64,000 nt of DNA from the NCBI RefSeq assembly GCF_033880585.1, contig NZ_CP137624.1, positions 124,001 to 188,000 on the forward strand, read 5' to 3'. The DNA is from Lysinibacillus louembei (GTDB taxonomy: Bacteria; Bacillota; Bacilli; Bacillales_A; Planococcaceae). This document shows positions 8,199 to 16,610 of the stretch, piece after piece (the first letter of the stretch is position 1; every line of letters begins with the position of its first letter). Under the pieces are notes generated by a model. That model was not told where the DNA came from, ran no database searches, and saw only the letters and a program-made list of their open reading frames with translations. Made by a program: the position numbers and the translations under genes.

Positions 8199-8608
8199 AT
8201 AAGCACCCTGTACTTGGACCAATTAAGTTCACCATGCCTTAAATACGCAAGAAAGGCATTAAATTGACCCTCAGGCGTATTAGTAGCATCTGAATTAACT
8301 GCAAACTCCACATTCGTATCGCCATCTTGGACCTTTTTAGCGACCATCGTAAAATCAATCGTTTCCACGTCTAACTGCCCCATCGCTTTTTTGGTAGCAA
8401 GGTACTCACCTACAACCATATCGACAGCATGATTATATGATTCTCTCGGTATGCTTGATAGGTTGGTTTGATTGTTGATATAGTTCATTACCTTATCAAT
8501 TGCAAAACCGATTAAATAATCGTCCGAGCTTGCAGGGGCACTCGATAAAGTAACCCCTAAAGCTTCAATCCGATTTTTTACATCAATAACTTTTATCTTG
8601 ACTGACAT
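8192..8608 (-). CDS. Head-tail connector, gp6-like
   Basis: A protein of about 138 aa with mostly helical character in the first half and a FNAFLAYLRHGELNWSKYR C-terminus. This suits the gp6-like connector family that binds beneath the portal. A GTG at 8617 is in frame; the ATG at 8608 has better ribosome binding site spacing. Gene order (capsid, YqbF-like gene, this, head closure) supports the call. Confidence 0.65.
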   Translation of the reverse strand: MSVKIKVIDVKNRIEALGVTLSSAPASSDDYLIGFAIDKVMNYINNQTNLSSIPRESYNHAVDMVVGEYLATKKAMGQLDVETIDFTMVAKKVQDGDTNVEFAVNSDATNTPEGQFNAFLAYLRHGELNWSKYRVLIW

Positions 8609-8613
8609 GGCTA

Positions 8614-8814
8614 TCACTCACTTTCAGTCGTTTTCTTTGTCCGTGCAGCAGGCTTTTTTGGTTCTTCCGTTACCGCCAACCGCTCCATGATTGCACCGTT
8701 AAAATGTGGTTCATCAACCGTCAATTCTTGACCAACTAAAAAGCGCTCTCCTTTGTATCTCACAGGAAAAGCGCCTTCTTTAATTTTTACTTTAATGTTT
8801 GCCAATGTAATCAC
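8614..8814 (-). CDS. Small YqbF-like phage protein
   Basis: A protein of up to 66 aa. The start may be TTG at 8805, which has GGTGAT upstream, rather than GTG at 8814. The first 45 residues (KEGAFPVRYKGERFLVGQEL) resemble the YqbF N-terminal domain, a small beta domain found between capsid and connector genes. The C-terminus is a basic KKPAARTKKTTESE tail. Confidence 0.55.
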   Translation of the reverse strand: MITLANIKVKIKEGAFPVRYKGERFLVGQELTVDEPHFNGAIMERLAVTEEPKKPAARTKKTTESE

Positions 8815-8822
8815 CAGCCTAT

Positions 8823-9866
8823 TTAGTTTACTTGCGCGATGAAAATGTTATCGATTGTTTCAAAGCTTGGCATTACGATTTCAGACACAATCGTTTCAAC
8901 GTTTACTGGATGTGGCTCCTTAACTGTTGTAATTGCAACACCTGTGTTAACAATGGAAACCTCGGCATTTGACTGACCTGTTAGTAAATCTGATTCCTCT
9001 GGCGTTGTACCGTAGTAAGTATTGCCTAACGTACCATCCGGAATAAGCGTAAAGAAGTCATCTGGATAGAAGTTGTTTGAAGTGCCATCCTCAGCAAGAT
9101 ACTTTTTGTTATATACTGCAACTGAAATACCTAGTTTGTCTTGTAGGTACTGCTTCAAAATTGCATCGGTTAAGATGATATTTTGCCCACCTAACGGGTT
9201 CATATCCAAACGAATGCTCGGGTGCTTTAATAAATAACCAAACGTTTTACGCGTTAAAATAGCTTTTGTTGGGCGAACACCTGTATTATCCTCTACAGTG
9301 TCCTGCCAACGGATAATGTCCTCAATTGGTGTAGCATCAGCATTGCTCCATACAGCATTTCCTGCAAGGGCCTCTTTATGATCAGTTTTCATTTTATAGT
9401 CATAATCAAAATCTTGGCGATTTGCTGTGATTTTAATTTTACCTGTGGAAAGTAGCTGCATAATCATTCGCTCAGGCTGTACATTGGCACCGTTCACTAG
9501 ATTCGTAATGTCATCATAAATATTAGCGATTAAAGTTCGTGTCATGCTATCTAAATTAGATGATAACAAACGATTCAACTCTTGACGGTCTTTCTCTCCT
9601 ACTCGCATCGCTTCACGGAAGAATGGCATTTCTGTTTCTACTTTTTTAAAGCCAATACGGTCACGTAGCGTTGCTTTCGCATCGAATTCAGACGGCATCA
9701 AGGCTACAGGTAAACCCTTCGAGCCTTTAATCCAACTCAAATCTAAACCTAATTGTTTTTTAGGTGGGAACAGTGTCGCTCCTAAATACGGAATATTATT
9801 CGATGGGTTGTTTTCATAATAATCCGCAATTTCTTTCGCTTTTACTAAATCAAAAATTGTTGGCAT
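8823..9866 (-). CDS. Major capsid protein, lambda gpE-type
   Basis: A 347-aa protein that starts MPTIFDLVKAKEIADYYEN, followed by YLGATLFPPKKQLGLDLSWI, the hallmark of the Phage_cap_E family. It follows a separate scaffold gene and a decoration gene, as this family usually does. The ribosome binding site lies in the 16 nt after the decoration gene. Confidence 0.92.
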   Translation of the reverse strand: MPTIFDLVKAKEIADYYENNPSNNIPYLGATLFPPKKQLGLDLSWIKGSKGLPVALMPSEFDAKATLRDRIGFKKVETEMPFFREAMRVGEKDRQELNRLLSSNLDSMTRTLIANIYDDITNLVNGANVQPERMIMQLLSTGKIKITANRQDFDYDYKMKTDHKEALAGNAVWSNADATPIEDIIRWQDTVEDNTGVRPTKAILTRKTFGYLLKHPSIRLDMNPLGGQNIILTDAILKQYLQDKLGISVAVYNKKYLAEDGTSNNFYPDDFFTLIPDGTLGNTYYGTTPEESDLLTGQSNAEVSIVNTGVAITTVKEPHPVNVETIVSEIVMPSFETIDNIFIAQVN

Positions 9867-9882
9867 TAACTTTCATCCTCTC

Positions 9883-10254
9883 TTATTTTAAAAATGTAAT
9901 TTGTTTTAATGCTGCTTTTTCTTCATTTGTTGGTGCTGTAGGCAACTTATCTAAAGCAACAAAACCATGAATCAGTAACGCACCGGAAGCAGGGCCATGT
10001 GTTACATCGGTATCATTAAACAGAATCCCTTCAGCATTTGACACGCCTTCGTCAGTCGTTGCTTTTACCGCCTCGATAGTATCATCCTCTAACACGCCAC
10101 CACCCAAAATAGTCCCAGCTGGTACGATTTTTTTACCTTCACTATTGGCAGTAACCCCTACATCAGAAACAGTAATTGCTAAATTTACATAGTGGTCTGG
10201 AAACTTTAAAATTTCCTTTTTGTTTGTATAAGTTGTTTCTACAAATTTACTCAT
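9883..10254 (-). CDS. Head decoration protein, lambda gpD-like
   Basis: A 123-aa beta-rich protein with KKIVPAGTILGGGVLEDDT and a C-terminal SGALLIHGFVALDKLP stretch. This is the pattern of HDPD/gpD-type decoration proteins that stabilise expanded capsids. It is located between scaffold and capsid genes, where this family sits. Confidence 0.8.
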   Translation of the reverse strand: MSKFVETTYTNKKEILKFPDHYVNLAITVSDVGVTANSEGKKIVPAGTILGGGVLEDDTIEAVKATTDEGVSNAEGILFNDTDVTHGPASGALLIHGFVALDKLPTAPTNEEKAALKQITFLK

Positions 10255-10273
10255 TTATTTTCATCTCCCTTAT

Positions 10274-10879
10274 TTATTCGAAATATTTTTCGCGAGCAGT
10301 ATCTAATTGCTCGGTGCCTTTTGAACGTTCTTCCGCTATTAGTTTGCCTAAGCTAAACTCTGCACCACCGCCACCTCCTGTACGAGCTTCTGCAGGGGTG
10401 AAACCTTTAAACTGCGTTGTTTCGGCCTTTTCAGGCACAAACAAAAAGGACTTTGATTCTTGCAGTGTTTTAAGCTGCTCATCTAGTCCTTTAGTGACGT
10501 TTCCGTCCTTATCCAATTCAATTGCATTTCGGTCAATCAAGGCCGCTACTAAGTCTACGTCATGCACTTTACCGTTTAGCGATAGTTTTAAAGCGGCGCT
10601 CATGCGTTCGTTAGTAAGTTGCTGCTCGTACTCTGTTTTGGCTGTTTCGTTAGCCTGTTGTAGTTCTGTGATTGTCGCTAGGAGTTGCTCATTGCCTTTA
10701 GCCTTTTCCTGCAAATCCTTCAACTGTGTTTCATGCGTTTTCACCTGTTCTTCAAGTGCCTTTTTTGCATTATTCACTTCGTCAAAACGCTCTTTTGGAA
10801 TCATGTTTCCGTATTTCTCAACAATGGCAGTTGCCTGTTCCTCGCTCAATCCCATTGCTAGTAAATCTTCTTTTTTCAT
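10274..10879 (-). CDS. Phage capsid scaffold protein, GP20 family
   Basis: A 201-aa protein with an N-terminal MKKEDLLAMGLSEEQATAIV, a long coiled coil at about residues 35-100, and a C-terminal capsid-binding part (SLGKLIAEERSK). This is the Phage_GP20 minor structural/scaffold family. It begins the capsid assembly block. Two short stem-loops lie between this gene and the upstream gene. Confidence 0.85.
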   Translation of the reverse strand: MKKEDLLAMGLSEEQATAIVEKYGNMIPKERFDEVNNAKKALEEQVKTHETQLKDLQEKAKGNEQLLATITELQQANETAKTEYEQQLTNERMSAALKLSLNGKVHDVDLVAALIDRNAIELDKDGNVTKGLDEQLKTLQESKSFLFVPEKAETTQFKGFTPAEARTGGGGGAEFSLGKLIAEERSKGTEQLDTAREKYFE

Positions 10880-10896
10880 TTGTATTGCCTCCTAAT

Positions 10897-10990
10897 TCGT
10901 TTTTTACAGGTAACGGCCTGTTAGGTTAAACACTTTCAGTTTAACGTCATAAAGCGCTAAAAAGACGAATAATTATTCGTTGCGTGCAAT
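10897..10990. other. Cluster of short inverted repeats between scaffold gene and acb2-like gene
   Basis: Three palindromic elements lie within about 90 nt: ACAGG-6-CCTGT (about 10908), GTTAAAC-7-GTTTAAC (about 10925) and a perfect 14-bp CGAATAATTATTCG over the end of the upstream gene, followed on the minus strand by CTTTTT. The last may be a weak terminator after the Acb2-like gene. The others could be RNA processing sites or regulator sites for the capsid block. Confidence 0.4.
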
Positions 10991-11185
10991 AGCTGCGTTT
11001 GCCCACATCACAGCAGTTTCAAGGTTTGTCATAGCTACTGACTTTTCACGTGAATTAGGACATGTTTCATCAATTAAATAAGCAAGCTCTTTTGCCTTTT
11101 CGCGAATAGCTTCATATTTTTCCTGTTGCCCTTCTTTCGGACTGTGATACATAAAATTATTTTCAATTTGTTGGTTTAACGGCAT
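10973..11185 (-). CDS. Acb2/Tad1-hairpin family protein, candidate anti-CBASS sponge
   Basis: A 70-aa protein. An ATG at 11191 is too close to AGGAGG, so I chose the ATG at 11185. The motif order is MYHSPKEGQQEKYEAIREKA, then LAYLIDETCPNSREKSVAMT, then LETAVMWANAAIARNE. It is the pattern I know from the small all-helical Acb2 family (DUF7681). Members bind and sequester cyclic di- and trinucleotides made by CBASS cyclases and so block abortive-infection effectors. It sits between minor head and scaffold genes, outside any obvious regulatory module. Family membership is from memory of the motif; binding activity of this protein is inferred. Confidence 0.75.
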   Translation of the reverse strand: MPLNQQIENNFMYHSPKEGQQEKYEAIREKAKELAYLIDETCPNSREKSVAMTNLETAVMWANAAIARNE

Positions 11186-11296
11186 TTTCATGTCCTCCTA
11201 AAATTATAATTTGCTATTTAACGCATAGTTGCGAGATTCATAGACCACCAAACCTCTCCGCTATATCAGCAGTTTGACGCTACTTTACGCCATAAT

Positions 11297-11333
11297 AAAA
11301 ACCATTCTGCCGATACTAGCAAAATGGTTTTTA
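11297..11333 (-). terminator. Terminator overlapping the stop of the 74-aa gene
   Basis: The minus strand reads AAAACCATT, a 15-nt loop, then AATGGTTTTT. The hairpin begins at the stop codon of the gene at 11331-11555. It separates the minor head block from the Acb2/scaffold/capsid block. Confidence 0.7.
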
Positions 11334-11555
11334 CTCATACATATCTTCAACGATATCGAATTTCGCCACTTCCAACATTCCTAAAGCTTCCAAAGCACTA
11401 CCATCAGAAGCAGATACCTTAATGGTGCCATCTTTTAATTTTACTACACTAAACACACGTTCTATTTGTTCGACATTTTGAAGTAGGTGCTCTAACGTTG
11501 CTTTTACGGTGATAATTCCGTCACGTTCAGCCCTTTTTTCATTAAAATCAATCAT
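11331..11555 (-). CDS. Small acidic phage protein, function unknown
   Basis: A 74-aa protein (EKRAERDGIITVKATLEHLL, then VFSVVKLKDGTIKVSASD). It has mixed alpha/beta character, no cysteines and no membrane segment. It directly abuts the upstream 148-aa gene and ends at a terminator, so the pair closes the portal-minor head operon. Confidence 0.6.
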   Translation of the reverse strand: MIDFNEKRAERDGIITVKATLEHLLQNVEQIERVFSVVKLKDGTIKVSASDGSALEALGMLEVAKFDIVEDMYE

Positions 11556-12002
11556 TCAATCACCAACTTTTTCATAAATAACCTTGAAAGTATCGGGCTT
11601 GCATAGATGCAATTCGCCTTTTTCGTTCTTAATGATGTAGTCCCCAAACTGCGCTTTCTGAGTACCATCCCATGCGTGGATATAAAGCTCTCCATAATCT
11701 CCTATACTCCAACCTGTGTTTCCTCCCACAAAGTTTTGGAATTCACTTACCGTGCTTCCAACTACATAATGAAAGACTTCATTCACTACCGACGGAAACG
11801 ACTTTGCGCGATATTTCACAGGAGCAACCACTTGTTCTTTTTCATTGGAAATGGAATAGAAAAGAAGATTATCATACGGAATGAATAACTCTCCTTCACT
11901 CGCATGAACTCGTACTCCTTTTTCTTCTTCTATTACAGATTTTATTTCTTCAATTTTATAGTCTTCGTGGCTCTTTAAATGTATTTTTATGAATTTCGTC
12001 AT
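11556..12002 (-). CDS. Phage protein with C-terminal GDYII-CKP-YE domain
   Basis: A 148-aa protein; the ATG at 12002 has GAGAGG upstream and overlaps the minor head stop as ATGA. The C-terminus (QFGDYIIKNEKGELHLCKPD, then FKVIYEKVG) is a small domain seen at the end of many phage proteins of unknown role. The N-terminal part (IHLKSHEDYKIEEIKSVIEE) looks like a short alpha/beta unit. Confidence 0.65.
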   Translation of the reverse strand: MTKFIKIHLKSHEDYKIEEIKSVIEEEKGVRVHASEGELFIPYDNLLFYSISNEKEQVVAPVKYRAKSFPSVVNEVFHYVVGSTVSEFQNFVGGNTGWSIGDYGELYIHAWDGTQKAQFGDYIIKNEKGELHLCKPDTFKVIYEKVGD

Positions 12003-13033
12003 TTTACAAACCTCTCTTTCCATTGTGGGTATTTAATATCGCTCGGAATGTAATACACCTTACCGTCTCTATCTCTAGCTACTCTTTGACTGTAATCATC
12101 AGGAAACCATGGTGCTGTAGTAGTACGACAAAAAGGGTGAAATGGATTGGCTGTGACACCAGGCTCATAATCACTCATCTTGAATACTTTCCCGTCCATC
12201 GACTGGCAAATATCACTTGTTTTACCGTCAAGTGTTGCTACAATCTCGTATTTATCTACATCTAATTCGTTAAACACCTCTTTTTGTGCTGCCGCATTAA
12301 AAAAAGCCGATTCGGTCATGACTAAGCGGCTGATTTGATACCTAGAATTAGTTGAGTTGAATTTTTGATGCAAAACTTTAATAATTGATTCTGGATGTTT
12401 ACCTGTCGAAATATTGTGTACAAGTTGCGTATACAGCGTATCAATCAACACATTTTTATCACGCCATAAGCGCCTGCTAAACGTCATACCATCGGCTGTC
12501 CATGGCTTGCTGATAACCTTATCTAACAATCTGTCATTAAGTACTTGCATGGTAAAACCAACGTTAAAACCTTTTTGCACCTCGTAAGCTGTATGGTAAT
12601 ACTGCGATTGGTACTGCTCTTTAATAAAGCGCTCAAAGCCCTCTATTTGACCGTCATACAGCTTTTCGATATGCTGTTGCATTTGTATTCGTAAACTCTC
12701 TAATCGGCTTATATGGACACGAGAGGACGCATTTTCGAGTTCTTTCATCCACTTTTGATTGACGGCATTCTTTTTTCCATATTTGATATATTCCTCAACC
12801 GTCCAACGGAACTCTTTTAATTCATCGCTTTTTAGCAGCATTTTAGCTTCATCTAGTGTGATTTCGTTGTTTTCGGCGAATCTGCTGTACCATTTGAGGA
12901 TGTCTTTTTCCAAGTCGTCCATCGTGTGAATATACGCCTTAACTAAGTCGTCGTAGTAAAAAAGAGAACGCCTGTGTTGCGCGTCCTCTAATAACTCAAA
13001 ACGTTTACGCCAATACTCTCTACTCTTGGTCAA
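11999..13033 (-). CDS. Minor head protein, SPP1 gp7/Mu gpF-like
   Basis: A 344-aa protein started by TTG at 13033 with AGGTGAGG upstream. The C-terminal half carries the gpF/gp7 signature (RLVMTESAFFNAAAQKEVFN, then CQSMDGKVFKMSDYEPGV, then NPFHPFCRTTTAPWFPDD). These proteins bind the portal and act at DNA ejection. It follows the portal gene with a tiny membrane-protein ORF in between. Confidence 0.88.
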   Translation of the reverse strand: MTKSREYWRKRFELLEDAQHRRSLFYYDDLVKAYIHTMDDLEKDILKWYSRFAENNEITLDEAKMLLKSDELKEFRWTVEEYIKYGKKNAVNQKWMKELENASSRVHISRLESLRIQMQQHIEKLYDGQIEGFERFIKEQYQSQYYHTAYEVQKGFNVGFTMQVLNDRLLDKVISKPWTADGMTFSRRLWRDKNVLIDTLYTQLVHNISTGKHPESIIKVLHQKFNSTNSRYQISRLVMTESAFFNAAAQKEVFNELDVDKYEIVATLDGKTSDICQSMDGKVFKMSDYEPGVTANPFHPFCRTTTAPWFPDDYSQRVARDRDGKVYYIPSDIKYPQWKERFVK

Positions 13034-13039
13034 TATACC

Positions 13040-13150
13040 TCACCTCAATCGCCACGTGAGCATAGCCCATAGTAATATCAACGGTGACATCAATAGAACT
13101 ACTGGGAGCAACACTATAAGTAATAAGGAACTAGTGATATTTCTAATCAC
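13040..13150 (-). CDS. Tiny hydrophobic membrane protein, 36 aa
   Basis: GTG start at 13150 inside the portal stop region (8-nt overlap), with GAGGTGATAACA upstream. The product (IRNITSSLLLIVLLPVVLLM, then SPLILLWAMLTWRLR) is one or two membrane helices ending in arginines. Its stop lies within the ribosome binding site of the minor head gene. Too short to assign, but the overlaps on both sides suggest it is translated. Confidence 0.5.
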   Translation of the reverse strand: MIRNITSSLLLIVLLPVVLLMSPLILLWAMLTWRLR

Positions 13151-14636
13151 TGTTATCACCTCGCCTTTGTTGGAAGGTCGTTTCGTAGTTGTCCATTTCG
13201 TTGAAATACTGCTGTCGTTCCTTTTCTAATCGCTTCAATTCAAGTTCCACATCTTTGGTGTACGGATGTTGCGCTATTTTCGTTTCTATGGATAGATACG
13301 GCGATTTCTCTAATATCTCAACAACCTCTTTTTCGTTTATTAGCATGTCACGGTTGAAAATGATATTAACATGCTCGTCCTCGAAATCGCCTTGTTTGGT
13401 GTTGGCTAAATGCATATCAATAAACCAAAGTAATTCTTCAAATGACGCTTGTAGCTCCACCTCGAAGCCGTTTGCGTCCAATTCGATGTCAGCGTACATG
13501 CTTTGGATATTCATTTGATTCGGGTTGTTGCTCATGCGTTCGTCTTTCGCATCATATCCACGTCCGTTTTCGATGAGAGCCTTTTTAAATAAGGCTAGGA
13601 TTGACTTATAGTTTTCGGCGTTTACTTCGATGTATAAGCTTTCCACGCCTCCGTTGGCTCCATCACCCGAACGTACTTTAACAACGCCGAACTGCGCTAA
13701 ATTGCGTCTGAACTCTCCTAAGTCTTGGCCGTCATAATTATGCAATATCAGGATTGTATTGCGTGAATCTTCCTCCATGTTGTTTTCAAACGTGCTAAGC
13801 ATTTTGTTGATGCCGTCCTGTAGTGATTTCACACGCTTAATTAACGGTATCTCGACACTATTAAATTTAACAGGAATAAGGGGCACTCTCCGCCAGTTAG
13901 CACCTTTCATTTCCTCTCCATCACTAATAATGATATATGGAGATACATCAGGCTTAGTCACGTCTTTATACAGCTTGCCGTTAATAAACTCATAATGTTC
14001 AACACCGTGTGTGGTGAATACGTCTACCTTTTCCTGCACTTCTTCTTTATCACCTGTATAAACTAATTCCTCATACAATCTGATAGCAAAGTTTAAAACA
14101 GTGCGGTCACTATCATGCCAGTACGGTATGATTTCCCACGGCCTGAAACGTTTGATGTTAAAATTGCCATATTCATCATAATGGGGGTATAGCCAGCCAA
14201 TGCCACCGTTAAACACATCGAGCCCCACGTTACGTAAAGTACGGTGAAAACGCTTGTTGAGTATCGTTTGTAGCTTTTTAACATAATCATCTTTTTCACT
14301 TTCAATCGTTAGCGGCTTGCCGAGTTGGAAGTTAACCTTTTGGTCTACTAACTTAGCGTATTGATTGTCGATGCGCTTATTGTTCGGTAAATTTTCATTT
14401 ACGATTAAACGTCCACCCTCACCGATAACCTTGCGTTTATGGTGCAAGATGTCGTGTTCGCCCTCATAGTATGCCTCACCTGTCAGCATCCACTTTCGTC
14501 TTTCTGATTTCTTAAATTTGTTGATTTCATTTTCAAGCCATTTAACATCGCTTATCTGCTTATTTGCATTCGCAACGATGTTGGCGTTGATAATTTCGGT
14601 GTCTGTCACGACACCTTGAAACGGAAAATATGTCAC
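13143..14636 (-). CDS. Phage portal protein, SPP1 gp6-like
   Basis: A 497-aa portal subunit; the dodecameric ring is the DNA entry port and docks terminase and connector. It has the SPP1-type layout: an N-terminal arm, then NENLPNNKRIDNQYAKLVDQ, the stem region, and a Q/R-rich C-terminus. It lies 15 nt downstream of the large terminase. Confidence 0.92.
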   Translation of the reverse strand: MTYFPFQGVVTDTEIINANIVANANKQISDVKWLENEINKFKKSERRKWMLTGEAYYEGEHDILHHKRKVIGEGGRLIVNENLPNNKRIDNQYAKLVDQKVNFQLGKPLTIESEKDDYVKKLQTILNKRFHRTLRNVGLDVFNGGIGWLYPHYDEYGNFNIKRFRPWEIIPYWHDSDRTVLNFAIRLYEELVYTGDKEEVQEKVDVFTTHGVEHYEFINGKLYKDVTKPDVSPYIIISDGEEMKGANWRRVPLIPVKFNSVEIPLIKRVKSLQDGINKMLSTFENNMEEDSRNTILILHNYDGQDLGEFRRNLAQFGVVKVRSGDGANGGVESLYIEVNAENYKSILALFKKALIENGRGYDAKDERMSNNPNQMNIQSMYADIELDANGFEVELQASFEELLWFIDMHLANTKQGDFEDEHVNIIFNRDMLINEKEVVEILEKSPYLSIETKIAQHPYTKDVELELKRLEKERQQYFNEMDNYETTFQQRRGDNSD

Positions 14637-14651
14637 TTTATCACCTCTTGT

Positions 14652-16049
14652 CTATTCAAAACTGTATAGGCTACCAGCGCCGATTTTTTCAGCGATACCT
14701 GTTGTAGCGTCCGGTGCATCATCATGCTTGTTCTTACCTTCTTTTTGGTATTCCGTCATTGCTTTATAATATTCTGGCCATCTATAACGCCAGTCGCTCG
14801 GGAAATAAATATGGTCCATTACCCAAGTAGCATTGGATAAAATACGCGCTTTTTTGTTTTTCGATTGGTGAAACGGATTAATGCGCGTTTTATTCGAATT
14901 ATGATTCGATTTAAGCAAACGTTCAACTGACCTCGCAAAACCTCGACCGCCACCGTTAGATTCAATATCAGCAACATTAACTTTATCCTCATAGAGCATT
15001 TTTGCTGTTGCTGGTTCCGTTACCTCCATACCGTCTTTCGTATAAAGCACATCTAGTACATATGCTTCATCGTTAAACGTCACACCATAATTAATGGTAC
15101 ATAAGTAGTCGCTACCTTCGTCTGCTGTATCAGTATAATTCTTGATTTGTTTAAACTGAGGCAGTTCGCCGTCATACGTTTTAAAGGATGTGTACAAACG
15201 GCCTTTTTGGTCAATAGGCTCTTGCTGATAGTTAGCTGCTGCTATTTCAGGGCGCATTGCTCTAGTTTTGCTCTCATATGACTTGTGGCTTAATACCTCG
15301 TCACAAAGCATTGTTCCATCGTCTTGTAGAGCTTTCATGTTTACATGACGGACTTTCTTACCTTCTTCTTTAAAGTGAATAAGCGCTCGCCCTGCTAAAT
15401 CTTTTGAGGACCAACGCGTCATAATGATGATGATTTTCCCACCTTCTTCAAGTCGGGAGAGCATGGTATTCGTGAACCATTCCCAATGCTTATCCAAGGT
15501 ATTTTCATTAAAAGCTTCTTCGGCATTTTTTATTAAATCGTCAATGATAAGTAAAGAAGCCCCAAACCCTGTCGCTGTACCTGTTGGAGAAGTAGCGAGA
15601 TAGTTGTTGTAACCACCTTCAAGGCTCCATAAATTCATAGCAGCATCACCTTGTTTAATCGTTGTGCTAGGGAATATATCACTATACACAACTGCGTCGG
15701 CATCAGCCTTAACTTCCGATATGCCATTTCGAACAGCTTTTGAAAATGTCGTTGAAAGCATTTCGTTGTATGAACCTGTCATTATCTTTTCTTCTTGATT
15801 TTGACCAAATACCCATTGAGCAAACATGGAAGCGGAACGTGATTTACCATGACGAGGAGGAACATTAATAATTAATACCTCATCGTCAGATTCATAAAAA
15901 TCTTGCATTTCGTTACACAGTTCAACTAAGTATTTTCGATTTTCTTTGTAAAACTTAGGTGCTAACAAATGGCAAAAATAAAAGAACTCACGTCTTGCGA
16001 GTTCTAATTGGGCTTGTTTTTTCAGCTCTTTTAATTGTTCATCTGTCAT
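14652..16049 (-). CDS. terL: Terminase large subunit
   Basis: A 465-aa packaging ATPase-nuclease. The Walker A-type motif is NVPPRHGKS at about residue 62. Walker B is SLLIIDD at about residue 165, a coupling motif (IIIIMTRWSS) follows, and the C-terminal nuclease half contains VADIESNGGGRGFARSVE. It overlaps the small subunit by 4 nt, so the two are translationally coupled. Confidence 0.94.
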   Translation of the reverse strand: MTDEQLKELKKQAQLELARREFFYFCHLLAPKFYKENRKYLVELCNEMQDFYESDDEVLIINVPPRHGKSRSASMFAQWVFGQNQEEKIMTGSYNEMLSTTFSKAVRNGISEVKADADAVVYSDIFPSTTIKQGDAAMNLWSLEGGYNNYLATSPTGTATGFGASLLIIDDLIKNAEEAFNENTLDKHWEWFTNTMLSRLEEGGKIIIIMTRWSSKDLAGRALIHFKEEGKKVRHVNMKALQDDGTMLCDEVLSHKSYESKTRAMRPEIAAANYQQEPIDQKGRLYTSFKTYDGELPQFKQIKNYTDTADEGSDYLCTINYGVTFNDEAYVLDVLYTKDGMEVTEPATAKMLYEDKVNVADIESNGGGRGFARSVERLLKSNHNSNKTRINPFHQSKNKKARILSNATWVMDHIYFPSDWRYRWPEYYKAMTEYQKEGKNKHDDAPDATTGIAEKIGAGSLYSFE

Positions 16050-16537
16050 TTGTTAATCAACTTCCTTAGTTCCTCTGTTGTGAGGTCTTTCATAGGATTG
16101 TTAATATTCATAATGCCACTATGTTCAACCTGTTGCTTATCGCGCCATTCCACAGGTTTACGGTTCTTTAACCAAAAGATTTGAGCAGTTACATCTGGTT
16201 GCACCTCTTTTGTGACAACCTTAGTAACTTCTAATCGACCAGAACCATCTTCGACCATCTCTTTTGTTACTTCATCATATTTGTAGCCTAGCGCACGTTT
16301 TAATAAGGCATTTTCGACTTGACGGTCAATAACCTCTTTCCCTCTTTTTAAGGCATCACAAATCTCACTATACTTATTTTGCCACTCGTACAAGGTCTTA
16401 GCTGTCACGCCTATATTTTGTGCTATTTGCTCATTCGTAAGTCCATCCCTAGCCCATCCTTCAATCTTTATTAATCCTTCTTCTGCGAGCCATTCAGCAT
16501 ATTTACCTTTAGCTCCACCTTTATTTACTTTCCCAAT
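16046..16537 (-). CDS. terS: Terminase small subunit, with probable ATT start
   Basis: A DNA-binding packaging-initiation subunit. The helix-turn-helix (GLTNEQIAQNIGVTAKTLYE) and conserved lead-in (GGAKGKYAEWLAEEGLIKIE) are encoded upstream of the first conventional start (GTG at 16408), so the gene must begin earlier. In that frame, between the stop at 16544-16546 and 16408, there is no ATG, GTG or TTG. An ATT at 16537 follows GAGGTGATGCC at the right distance and gives a 163-aa protein beginning (M)GKVNKGGAKGKY. The alternative is a one-base indel in the sequence. The C-terminus ends VEWRDKQQVEHSG plus 20 residues. Confidence 0.8.
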   Translation of the reverse strand: MGKVNKGGAKGKYAEWLAEEGLIKIEGWARDGLTNEQIAQNIGVTAKTLYEWQNKYSEICDALKRGKEVIDRQVENALLKRALGYKYDEVTKEMVEDGSGRLEVTKVVTKEVQPDVTAQIFWLKNRKPVEWRDKQQVEHSGIMNINNPMKDLTTEELRKLINK

Positions 16538-16576
16538 GGCATCACCTCATTGTGCTAATTGCTTGTTTTAGTCATA

Positions 16577-16604
16577 AGAAAAAGCATCTACAAAGAGATG
16601 CTTA
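16577..16604 (-). terminator. Terminator after the zinc-ribbon gene
   Basis: An 8-bp perfect stem (AAGCATCT with AGATGCTT) is followed by five T on the minus strand. It ends the gene at 16611-16931 just before the terminase genes, so terminase is probably transcribed by readthrough or its own promoter. Confidence 0.75.
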
Positions 16605-16610
16605 TAAAAA

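Noticed and set aside
10176-10895. Open frame of 239 codons on the plus strand
   Set aside because: Antisense to the scaffold and decoration genes; serine/cysteine-rich, no ribosome binding site, typical mirror of a coiled-coil gene.
11192-11210. TATAAT upstream of the Acb2-like gene as its own promoter
   Set aside because: The -10 lies so close to the ribosome binding site that the start site would fall within it, and no -35 is present.
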